Source: CAZSGN01 sp964606415 (GTDB taxonomy: Bacteria > Bacteroidota > Bacteroidia > Bacteroidales > JBBRXJ01). From it: a stretch of DNA of 21,138 bases. The notes beneath the pieces were generated by a model that was not told where the DNA came from, did no database searches, and was given only the letters and a program-made list of their open reading frames with translations. The position numbers and the translations under genes were made by a program. Of this stretch, positions 14,091 to 21,138 are shown in pieces; within the stretch, counting starts at the first letter, position 1; the number at the start of each line of letters is the position of its first letter. The DNA is taken from assembly GCA_964606415.1 (NCBI GenBank), contig CAZSGN010000011.1, forward strand, positions 1 to 21,138, given 5' to 3'.

Positions 14091-17000
14091 CTGATGATTG
14101 GCGAGGTTGATATTACTTGCAAAAGTAACCTCATCCGTCTGATAAGAACAGCCATTCGCAAAATCAATTAACACCCCATAATCGCCCTCAGTCGATACAG
14201 TATACCTGTTTCCTGTTGCACCCGGGATCTCTTGTCCATTCAGCAACCATTGCCATTGTTGTCCTTCTTCAACATAATAATCGATATCATCCTGTTTAAT
14301 CTCAACAACAGGTACATCTAACATCTCAATGTCCACAGGATTTGATTGACAGGTTAGCCCCTCATGCCATATCACTGATGCAAAATCCTGCCCTGCAGCA
14401 ATATCATTAAGTCCACTAATACCTTCCGCTCTTGCAGGAATCCCGACATTATTTGTATTTCCCTGGATTAACTGCGAAGAAGCATTTTGCCCCCACGACC
14501 ATAATGTTTGATCATTTTTTATTGCATACGATGCAGAAGGCCCGGCCTCCAGGACAGAAATACCTGTCAGATCAACTTTTACAGGCTGTGTAACAACAAC
14601 AGGCCCTTGCACACCCAATTGGCCATAAGCATTGCTTCCTGTTGCGAAAAGCATCCCATTTTCATTATAAAAAAGGCTGTGCTGCTTTCCTCCAGCCACT
14701 TTGGTTATCCCCGGATACTCAAGCAACTGTGTAGGCATAAGCCTGTTTTCTGCATCACCCGTTCCTAATTGCCCGCTACCATTTGCTCCCCAGACATAAA
14801 GCCGTCCATCACAATCTACTGCTATACTATGGTTTGCTCCGCATTCAATCAAACAAATATTGTTTAATCCGGAAACCCTGACAGGCGAATTAAGCGTTAC
14901 CAAATCACCCGTTCCCAATTGCCCGAGATGATTTTTACCCCAGGCATAAACATTTCCCTGAACATCCAGTGCAAGACTGTGGCTTTCGCCCGCAGCTATT
15001 TCTTTTATACTATCCAATCCACTAACAGCAGCCGGAAAATTACTTGCGGTGAAATTGCCATATCCCAACTGCCCGTCATTATTACGCCCCCAACTGACAA
15101 CCGTTGAATCATTAAGGACAGCAAGCGAATGATAATATCCGGCAGCAATGGCTTTTACATCTGTGATTCCTGCCACCTTTTGGGGAGTATAGACATGAGA
15201 ATAAGCGCCGGTTCCAAGATTGCCATAATCATTATTCCCCCATGCATAAACATTTTTATTTTCATCCAAAGCAATGGCAAACTGATCGCCTGCTTTAATA
15301 TCAATCATGGCCTCCTCAATCTCTGCCTTCACAGCCTCTTCAGCCTGCACCAGGTTACCGGTTCCCAATTGGCCATATCCGTTCATCCCTGCCGAATATA
15401 TCGCCTCGTCGCTCCCTTTGGTAAAAGCAACCGAATAAGCACCTCCCTCATAAGCAATAAATTCACGATCATCAGCACCGGTAATCATCACCCCATCCAA
15501 CAGCCATTGATTGTTTTGTGACTTATTACTTTTAAGAACCAATGAATCATGTTGACAAAAAACATCATTATCAACAATTATTTCGGGAACCTCCACCTGG
15601 CTTAAAACAAATGCCGGGCTGGTCTCCATACATAAATGAGCCGTATCCAAACCTTTAACCACAACAGTATGTCCCTCATCATTGGCAGTGAAATTAAAGA
15701 CACTATCCGCTGACCATTCCTTTGCTTTTACCCCATCAAGCCAAAACTGGAATTCATCAGCGCCTTTTGCTTTCATTTTAACTTCCTCATTGCCACAAAA
15801 ACCAGTTGCTGAAACATCTGTTTCCAATGCCAAATTGACCCGGTTTATATTAACTTCATAAGCCGTATCTGCTTTTCGCACACAAGCATTGTTATAACCA
15901 TAAGCACTAATAACCTGCCCGTCAACAAAATCGATCAATTCCAGGCGCGAAAGAGAATCCGGTCCACCCTGTGAAACACCGTCAACAAAGAACTCAAATT
16001 CACGAGCACCTGACACATTAAAAACAAGAGTATCATGCAGACATATACCTTTAACTGATTGATTCGTTGTAAAGGCCACATCAGGGATATCATTAACATT
16101 AACCTCAATGGCTATATCTGAAGTATCATAACATCCATTTTGGGAACCAACAACAGATATTACATCCTGATCATTAAGCTGATCCGAAACAAACAAACTG
16201 TTGGTATCCTGAGCGCCTTGTGAAATACCATTAATTAAAAAATCATAATAATCTGCCCCTGATGCCAATAAGGCTATCGTATCCCCCTCACAAACAGACA
16301 CCTGCCCTAAAGGTTCAATGGATACAAGAGGAATATCATAAACGGTGTATTCAAGTGTTTCCGGCGCCTTTGCAGTGCAGGCATTTTTAGTTCCTTCTAC
16401 AGTGATCTTATCCGTATTTTGTAATGTGTTAAGATTAAATGAATCTGCAGAAACAGAATCCGCAATCGATATGCCATTCCTAAAAAATTCATAAACATCT
16501 GCCCCGGCAACATCCACCGTCACCTCGTCTCCCTCGCATAAAATCAGGGGATCATTTGTATTTAAAGAGACAGACGGTAGCGGACGAACCTCGACAACAA
16601 AAGTATCTGTAGCCATAGCAAAACATCCTGCTGCTGATAATGCACTCATGGTAATAGTATCCTGATCATTAAATGATGATCCTGAAAAAGAAGCCGATGT
16701 ATTAGGCATCCCCTGACTAATTCCATTCACAAAATACTCAAAAGTATCAGCCTGGCTGGCTGTAAAAGAAATTTCCTCACCCTGGCAAATACTTGTATCA
16801 GCATCCTGGCAACTTAACTTTGGCACCGGAAGAGGGTTCACGTTTATTGTGACAGGGTCCGGAATACATGCATTTGGAGTGCCTTCCACTGTAATAACTT
16901 GTCCATCGGTAAACGTGTCTGAAACATAGGTGCTATCATAAGAAAGCGGCCCGGTTGCAACACCATCTACAAAAAACCGGTAAACGGTATCTCCTTTTGC

Positions 17001-20000
17001 TAAAAAATGAATGCTGTCACCAGCGCATATTTCTGTTGCAGAAGATTGCAACAGAATATCAGGATAAACATTCACTTCCATTGCAGAGGCAGTATCGTAA
17101 CAATCATCAATACGCCCGACCATACCTATTTGCTGCTGATGACGCAAAGTATCCATCACAAAATAATCATTGCCATCATATGTCCCCTGAGCGGTTCCGT
17201 CAACAAACAAAAGATACTCGGCTGCGCCGCTGGCGGAAAAAGCAATAGACTCACCTTCACAGATACTGGTATCCGCATCTTCGCATACCAAAGAAAGATC
17301 AGGCGAAGGATTAACCGTGACATTAACAAAACTACTTAATGTCTGACACCCATATTGATTAATTCCCCCGGCAGTAACAAGATCCCCGTCTTCTAATACA
17401 TCAGTATAAAAAACACTATCTGTATCAGCAGGTCCTTGCGAAACACCATTAATAAAAAACTCATATTGCTCTGTTCCACTGGCAGTAAAGCCTAATTGCT
17501 CACCCTGACAAATAACAGCAGGATCAATATCCGAAGCAATGTTAACCACCGGATTCTCAAAGACCCGGACCAAAAACTCATCCTCACTCCAGGCAAAACA
17601 CCCTGTCGCTGTATCAGAAGCTTCCACCCTAATAAAAGAAGAATCCTCCATGACCGAACTGGAAAAGACAGAATCATAGGACATGTTCCCCATGCTATTG
17701 CCATTGACATAAAAACGATACCTGTCTGCACCGATGGCATCAAAACGAACCGTTTCGCCTTCACAGATAGCTGTATCAACTGGAGACACAGCGACACCAG
17801 CAACAGGCAAAGGCTTCACATGAGCAGAAAGGGTATCACTATATTCAGGACAACCATCTAAGGTTGCCACGACATAAACTTCATCACCATCAACAAGACT
17901 ATCAGTTTCATAGACATCAACAGTATCCCCGAGATTTAAAGCCACATCATTCAAATAATAATGATAATCCACATCAAAATTGCTACTGGCCTCGAAACGA
18001 ACCAGCTCCCCTTTACATACTGATAAGTCATGAGGATCAGCAGTGATTTCTGAAACATGCCTGACAAGCTCAATAGTATCAGCATGAATATCGAGACAAT
18101 TGGTAATGGTATCCTTTGCTGTCAAGCGGATCTCATATGATCCCTGGTTGGTGAAAGTATAATTTAAATCTTTTACTGCCAAAGTGGAATCATCATTAAC
18201 CACTTCCCATTCATAAACGAGGTTATTTTGCCCGCCCCACATCTCACTATTAGATGAATTTGTAAATAAATTATTATTATTCAGGCAAACAGGGGTAGGC
18301 GTAGAAAAACCAGCAGTTACTGCTTTAGTGGGATCAAAATCCCATCCACTGTTATTGCCCTCGTCTGTGCTTAGAAAAGCAACGGGAGAAGACCCGGAAA
18401 TATCCATATCGCTGACCATTAAAGCATAAGCAGTATCTGGCGTTGAGTTGGTTTTAACAAAAGAATAGACACTTCCTTCTATCGACGATTCAAAACGGAC
18501 AGGATCAGTGCATGTTCCTTGAATGCTAAGCGAACTGTCAACCGTTTGGACTGAACCAGCCTTAAACAAAACGGTGCCCCCTGGATTAACAACAAAACGA
18601 TGGTAATTATTAGAACCATCACAAATAACACTAAAATCATCTACATCCCGTCCATCTTCCCTTAAGTGAATAATAAAATCATAATAAGTTTGATCCCCAC
18701 CCTGGAAATAAATGCGCTGGTAGTCCTCGTTTTTCATTGATAACACAGAAGAATCAGCCTGAAGGTCAAGAACAGGATTATCCTGAGCAATAAAATAATA
18801 CTTAACATCCACCGGCGAATGCTCAATATTAACCACTTTATTGCTCTCTGATGTAGTCCTGAAAACATCTGCCGAAATCGGATGTCCATCTGAGAAAAAA
18901 CAACCAGACATAACATCTAATCCTGCCAGGCCATGAAGAGCCAGCGTGGTATCCAAAAACACAGTATCATCCACCTGGTAAGGATTAGAAAAAAGATAAA
19001 TATTTATTTCTGCACCATTCGCTGCAACATGCGCATTATGCCCGTCAGGCCGGACCTTAATACCTTCATATTGGTCAAGCGTCTCTGTGATAGATAATTT
19101 ATGTTCATAATTCATTTTCACTTTATGATTGAGCGCCATACCCAACGCTGTAAGCATGGAATTACGCAATATAAAATGAACCGTATCCAGGCTGCTGTCA
19201 GAGACATCCAAATAAGCACAGGAAGATAATTGGTCAATAAAAACAGTATCAGTAGCAGCCAAAGCCATCCGGCTGCTCTCTATAATCACCGTATCTTTGA
19301 TTGAAGGCAAACAGCTTGCCGGCATTCCACCCTGCTCCCAGTTAGTAGTGTCGCTCCAACGGCTTGTATTGCCAAGCCAATAATAAGTTTTCGCCGGAAC
19401 ATCGGCCGAAAAGGTCCAGCCGGAAACATCACCTGATGCTGTTGAGGCAATAGCTTCATATGAATACCCACCCGTAATATCCGCTTTTATGTTGCTAAGC
19501 ATCACCGAAGACACCTGCAAGTCTTTGTGACCATTTTTGGCAATTTTTGCCGTTTCAGAAGCATCGCCGGTTCCTATTTGAATAGGCTGATCACAAGTAC
19601 CCGCTGCCTCCAGGGAATCCATCTCCGTTAAACTATTAGGTGCTAAAACAAGTGAATTACCCGGCTGAAGAGACAACAAACGAAAAATATTGCTATCCCT
19701 GATAACCGTATTTGGAGTATGCACGAGCAGGTCAAAATAATGCTGGCTACCACCCTCGAATATTTGTGAATCCGCACTATCAGCTTGCAAAACAATCACC
19801 GAACTATCAGCATGCATCGTCAGGCTCGAGGCATTAAGTCTCCATGCAACGCCTCCACCGGCAAGCGTAATATTCGCTTTTTTAATATTTATATCTCTAT
19901 TTGCAGATGAATCAGAGATAAAATGAGCACAAGAAATATTCTGACGATTGCCAACCAGGCTCCCCTTATTAATAATAATATCTTTTGTTGTCGTTAAATC

Positions 20001-21138
20001 ATCCTTAAATTGCCAGCATGAATTACCTTTAAAATTAAAAGAAGAACTTAAAGAAACCCCTTCAGTACGAATATCAAAAGTATCTCCAGGCTGACTGCCC
20101 TCAAAAGAAATATCCCCTGTAAAATGGGACAGCAAATCTGCATGAAGCTGCATTCCTTTCCCAACATGAAGATCAGCACCTCCCTCCCAAACAACAGGCC
20201 CTGTAATAGATTCCCAACGCATTCCATTGCTATAAGCTTCTCGTGTAAGCCTAAGCGTATCATTTGGATTAAACGAGTTTTGATCAAAAACAACATGCGT
20301 TTCAGGATGGGGGATGCATGCCTGAGGGACACCGCCTGAGCTAAGTGACCAATTTGATGCATGATGCCAATAACCTGATTGGCCAATCCAGTACAAAGTA
20401 TCTGCTGTAAAAGCCTGATTGAACGTCCAGCCTTCGGAAGGCCCCTGCTCGTAAGAATTATTAGCATTAAAAGCAGCTCCCTGGGCTTTCACAAAACCAA
20501 CTTTGAGATAATCAGCATCTACCGGATCAACAGATTCCAGGACAGGAAACGTTAAAAAACAATCATCCTCTTCGTCGGGCCAGGCGTATGGATGATCCTC
20601 ACAATAAGACCGAATAGTAATGTACTCACCACAATTTCCTTGTGCAAGGATTCCTCCGGCATCAATCACAATACCCTGCATCAACGCCAGGCCAGATCCG
20701 GGAAGAAGTATCAGGCTATCCAAATGAATATCAGATTGGACAAACAACTCATGATTATCAGCAACCGTTAATTTTGAAAAATCCGACGAAGCTTCTTCCA
20801 ATATAAAAAGATGACTTCCGGGCCCCGTATATACCAATGCAGCATTACTGCTATTTAAAGTTAAACCAGTACTTTCTGCTTCAAATTGATGAAGTTCTAT
20901 ACTTGAATGAGCAAAATCAATGGTTCTTGACAAAGAAGTGATTGATTTAAAATGATGACATTCAATAGGATAAGAATTACTATAAAAAGAGCCAGAGAAT
21001 TTAGCCTCAATATTTCCACTGGTTTTTAAAGGCCCTTTTAAAAATAATTTTTTATTTCCTGATAATGATATGTTTAAATCCGGCTTATTATCGCCAAAAG
21101 AAACAAAACTGGAATCATACCTTTGCAATTTAATCAAA
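13836..21138 (-). CDS. Giant modular T9SS-secreted surface protein (5' end outside window)
   Basis: At least 2433 residues; the frame stays open to the right edge and shows no signal peptide, so the true start lies beyond it (the TTG at 21137 is only the first possible codon). From N to C: three beta-rich modules ending in GWTF or GWDF; a PKD-like domain (about 18060-18330) with YTFTNQGSYEIRLTAKD; about eleven Ig-like repeats of about 82 residues; a seven-repeat RCC1 propeller; a last Ig-like domain (WLLNGQEIPGATGNRYTV); and a type IX secretion C-terminal domain (VYVYPNPSNGRFSL, then GVYYLKLKG). No catalytic domain is visible. A cell-surface or secreted adhesive or scaffold role is likely from the architecture. 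The gene is isolated by 409 bp from the downstream fusion gene. Confidence 0.93.
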   Translation of the reverse strand, partial: LIKLQRYDSSFVSFGDNKPDLNISLSGNKKLFLKGPLKTSGNIEAKFSGSFYSNSYPIECHHFKSITSLSRTIDFAHSSIELHQFEAESTGLTLNSSNAALVYTGPGSHLFILEEASSDFSKLTVADNHELFVQSDIHLDSLILLPGSGLALMQGIVIDAGGILAQGNCGEYITIRSYCEDHPYAWPDEEDDCFLTFPVLESVDPVDADYLKVGFVKAQGAAFNANNSYEQGPSEGWTFNQAFTADTLYWIGQSGYWHHASNWSLSSGGVPQACIPHPETHVVFDQNSFNPNDTLRLTREAYSNGMRWESITGPVVWEGGADLHVGKGMQLHADLLSHFTGDISFEGSQPGDTFDIRTEGVSLSSSFNFKGNSCWQFKDDLTTTKDIIINKGSLVGNRQNISCAHFISDSSANRDINIKKANITLAGGGVAWRLNASSLTMHADSSVIVLQADSADSQIFEGGSQHYFDLLVHTPNTVIRDSNIFRLLSLQPGNSLVLAPNSLTEMDSLEAAGTCDQPIQIGTGDASETAKIAKNGHKDLQVSSVMLSNIKADITGGYSYEAIASTASGDVSGWTFSADVPAKTYYWLGNTSRWSDTTNWEQGGMPASCLPSIKDTVIIESSRMALAATDTVFIDQLSSCAYLDVSDSSLDTVHFILRNSMLTALGMALNHKVKMNYEHKLSITETLDQYEGIKVRPDGHNAHVAANGAEINIYLFSNPYQVDDTVFLDTTLALHGLAGLDVMSGCFFSDGHPISADVFRTTSESNKVVNIEHSPVDVKYYFIAQDNPVLDLQADSSVLSMKNEDYQRIYFQGGDQTYYDFIIHLREDGRDVDDFSVICDGSNNYHRFVVNPGGTVLFKAGSVQTVDSSLSIQGTCTDPVRFESSIEGSVYSFVKTNSTPDTAYALMVSDMDISGSSPVAFLSTDEGNNSGWDFDPTKAVTAGFSTPTPVCLNNNNLFTNSSNSEMWGGQNNLVYEWEVVNDDSTLAVKDLNYTFTNQGSYEIRLTAKDTITNCLDIHADTIELVRHVSEITADPHDLSVCKGELVRFEASSNFDVDYHYYLNDVALNLGDTVDVYETDSLVDGDEVYVVATLDGCPEYSDTLSAHVKPLPVAGVAVSPVDTAICEGETVRFDAIGADRYRFYVNGNSMGNMSYDSVFSSSVMEDSSFIRVEASDTATGCFAWSEDEFLVRVFENPVVNIASDIDPAVICQGEQLGFTASGTEQYEFFINGVSQGPADTDSVFYTDVLEDGDLVTAGGINQYGCQTLSSFVNVTVNPSPDLSLVCEDADTSICEGESIAFSASGAAEYLLFVDGTAQGTYDGNDYFVMDTLRHQQQIGMVGRIDDCYDTASAMEVNVYPDILLQSSATEICAGDSIHFLAKGDTVYRFFVDGVATGPLSYDSTYVSDTFTDGQVITVEGTPNACIPDPVTINVNPLPVPKLSCQDADTSICQGEEISFTASQADTFEYFVNGISQGMPNTSASFSGSSFNDQDTITMSALSAAGCFAMATDTFVVEVRPLPSVSLNTNDPLILCEGDEVTVDVAGADVYEFFRNGISIADSVSADSFNLNTLQNTDKITVEGTKNACTAKAPETLEYTVYDIPLVSIEPLGQVSVCEGDTIALLASGADYYDFLINGISQGAQDTNSLFVSDQLNDQDVISVVGSQNGCYDTSDIAIEVNVNDIPDVAFTTNQSVKGICLHDTLVFNVSGAREFEFFVDGVSQGGPDSLSRLELIDFVDGQVISAYGYNNACVRKADTAYEVNINRVNLALETDVSATGFCGNEEVKMKAKGADEFQFWLDGVKAKEWSADSVFNFTANDEGHTVVVKGLDTAHLCMETSPAFVLSQVEVPEIIVDNDVFCQHDSLVLKSNKSQNNQWLLDGVMITGADDREFIAYEGGAYSVAFTKGSDEAIYSAGMNGYGQLGTGNLVQAEEAVKAEIEEAMIDIKAGDQFAIALDENKNVYAWGNNDYGNLGTGAYSHVYTPQKVAGITDVKAIAAGYYHSLAVLNDSTVVSWGRNNDGQLGYGNFTASNFPAAVSGLDSIKEIAAGESHSLALDVQGNVYAWGKNHLGQLGTGDLVTLNSPVRVSGLNNICLIECGANHSIAVDCDGRLYVWGANGSGQLGTGDAENRLMPTQLLEYPGITKVAGGKQHSLFYNENGMLFATGSNAYGQLGVQGPVVVTQPVKVDLTGISVLEAGPSASYAIKNDQTLWSWGQNASSQLIQGNTNNVGIPARAEGISGLNDIAAGQDFASVIWHEGLTCQSNPVDIEMLDVPVVEIKQDDIDYYVEEGQQWQWLLNGQEIPGATGNRYTVSTEGDYGVLIDFANGCSYQTDEVTFASNINLANHQENNVYVYPNPSNGRFSLVLEVDKSVLNAIQGWEIISASGSMIQEMNHFQAQPQQSIDIRGAKPGVYYLKLKGAIHFTMMPFVVE
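14366..15405 (-). repeat. Seven RCC1 repeats (predicted seven-bladed propeller)
   Basis: Seven copies of the RCC1 signature occur in order: AGMNGYGQLGTGN, WGNNDYGNLGTGA, WGRNNDGQLGYGN, WGKNHLGQLGTGD, WGANGSGQLGTGD, TGSNAYGQLGVQG and WGQNASSQLIQGN. They are separated by about 50 residues with intervening AAGxxHSLA segments, which is a full propeller. The seventh copy is the most degenerate. The block is flanked by the two halves of an Ig-like domain. Confidence 0.9.
15420..18055 (-). repeat. Tandem array of about eleven Ig-like (Ig_7-type) repeats
   Basis: Each unit begins with a Cys motif such as CKGE, CEGE, CQGE, CAGD, CEGD, CLHD, CGNE or CQHD, followed by aromatic and FFVNGVSQG-like strands and usually a second Cys about 60 residues on. 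The first-Cys motifs fall near 18007, 17757, 17500, 17254, 17015, 16770, 16530, 16285, 16033, 15790 and 15548, a regular spacing of 239-257 bp. The paired Cys suggest one disulfide per unit. This matches the Bacteroidota Ig-like domain associated with large secreted proteins. Confidence 0.85.
18330..21137 (-). repeat. Three N-terminal beta-rich modules, about 1 kb each
   Basis: The modules end near 20425 (GPSEGWTF), 19435 (GDVSGWTF) and 18350 (GNNSGWDF). The first two boundaries are followed by LYWIGQSGYWHHASNWS or YYWLGNTSRWSDTTNWE. Each module end is preceded by a CG- or TC-containing strand segment (CGEYITIRS, TCDQPIQIG, TCTDPVRFE). The pattern resembles the parallel beta-helix-like repeats of large Bacteroidota surface proteins. 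The first module is incomplete at the window edge. Confidence 0.7.

Noticed and set aside
21130..21138. Giant gene starting at TTG 21137
   Set aside because: No signal peptide follows although the C-terminal T9SS domain requires one, and the frame is open to the edge; the start must lie outside the window.
1..21138. tRNA, rRNA, CRISPR, transposase or prophage genes
   Set aside because: No direct-repeat/spacer pattern, no cloverleaf-like sequence in the intergenic regions and no recombinase or transposase motif in the long open frames.

Overview
The window looks like a chromosomal segment of a Bacteroidota bacterium, probably a marine or anaerobic member of the Bacteroidales/Marinilabiliales group. 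The reasons are AT-rich intergenic DNA, few Shine-Dalgarno sites, promoter-like boxes of the Bacteroidota TAnnTTTG type, and a giant secreted protein ending in a type IX secretion (T9SS) sorting domain. I cannot name a genus from sequence alone.

Layout, left to right: a 5' fragment of guaB (IMP dehydrogenase, minus strand, cut by the left edge); recQ helicase (plus, divergent from guaB); a free-standing B3/4-domain protein related to the PheRS beta-chain editing domain (minus); a two-gene plus-strand unit of an HTH-cupin regulator and an AMP-forming acyl-CoA synthetase; a single-domain response regulator (plus). A gene-poor stretch follows (about 6590-7544), holding short inverted repeats, a near-perfect 23-bp repeat pair, a doubtful 46-residue ORF and a striking 173-bp imperfect palindrome. 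The right end of that palindrome supplies the stop codon of the next gene, an RluA-type pseudouridine synthase (minus). Upstream of the synthase on the same strand are a cytoplasmic PAS hybrid histidine kinase, a small STAS/SpoIIAA-like protein, and an 814-residue fusion of a PLP alpha-oxoamine synthase with a GNAT-type acyltransferase. The last third of the window is one open reading frame of at least 2433 codons (minus, 5' end beyond the right edge).

How the genes may work together: the HTH-cupin/acyl-CoA synthetase pair is a familiar regulator-enzyme unit for carboxylic or fatty acid activation. The most unusual block is 8495-13426, where an enzyme expected to condense an amino acid with an acyl thioester, and possibly N-acylate the product in the same polypeptide, sits in line with a STAS-like protein and a hybrid sensor kinase. 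This resembles in outline the CqsA/CqsS or LqsA/LqsS pairing of an alpha-oxoamine synthase with a kinase, but this kinase has no membrane segments and the enzyme is bifunctional. A lipid-synthesis role (sphingoid- or sulfonolipid-like) is equally plausible. Both are hypotheses.

The giant protein is modular: three N-terminal beta-rich modules, a PKD-like domain, about eleven Ig-like repeats of about 82 residues, a seven-bladed RCC1 propeller that appears to be inserted inside the last repeat, a final Ig-like domain and the T9SS C-terminal domain. I saw no tRNA, rRNA, CRISPR array, transposase or phage gene.
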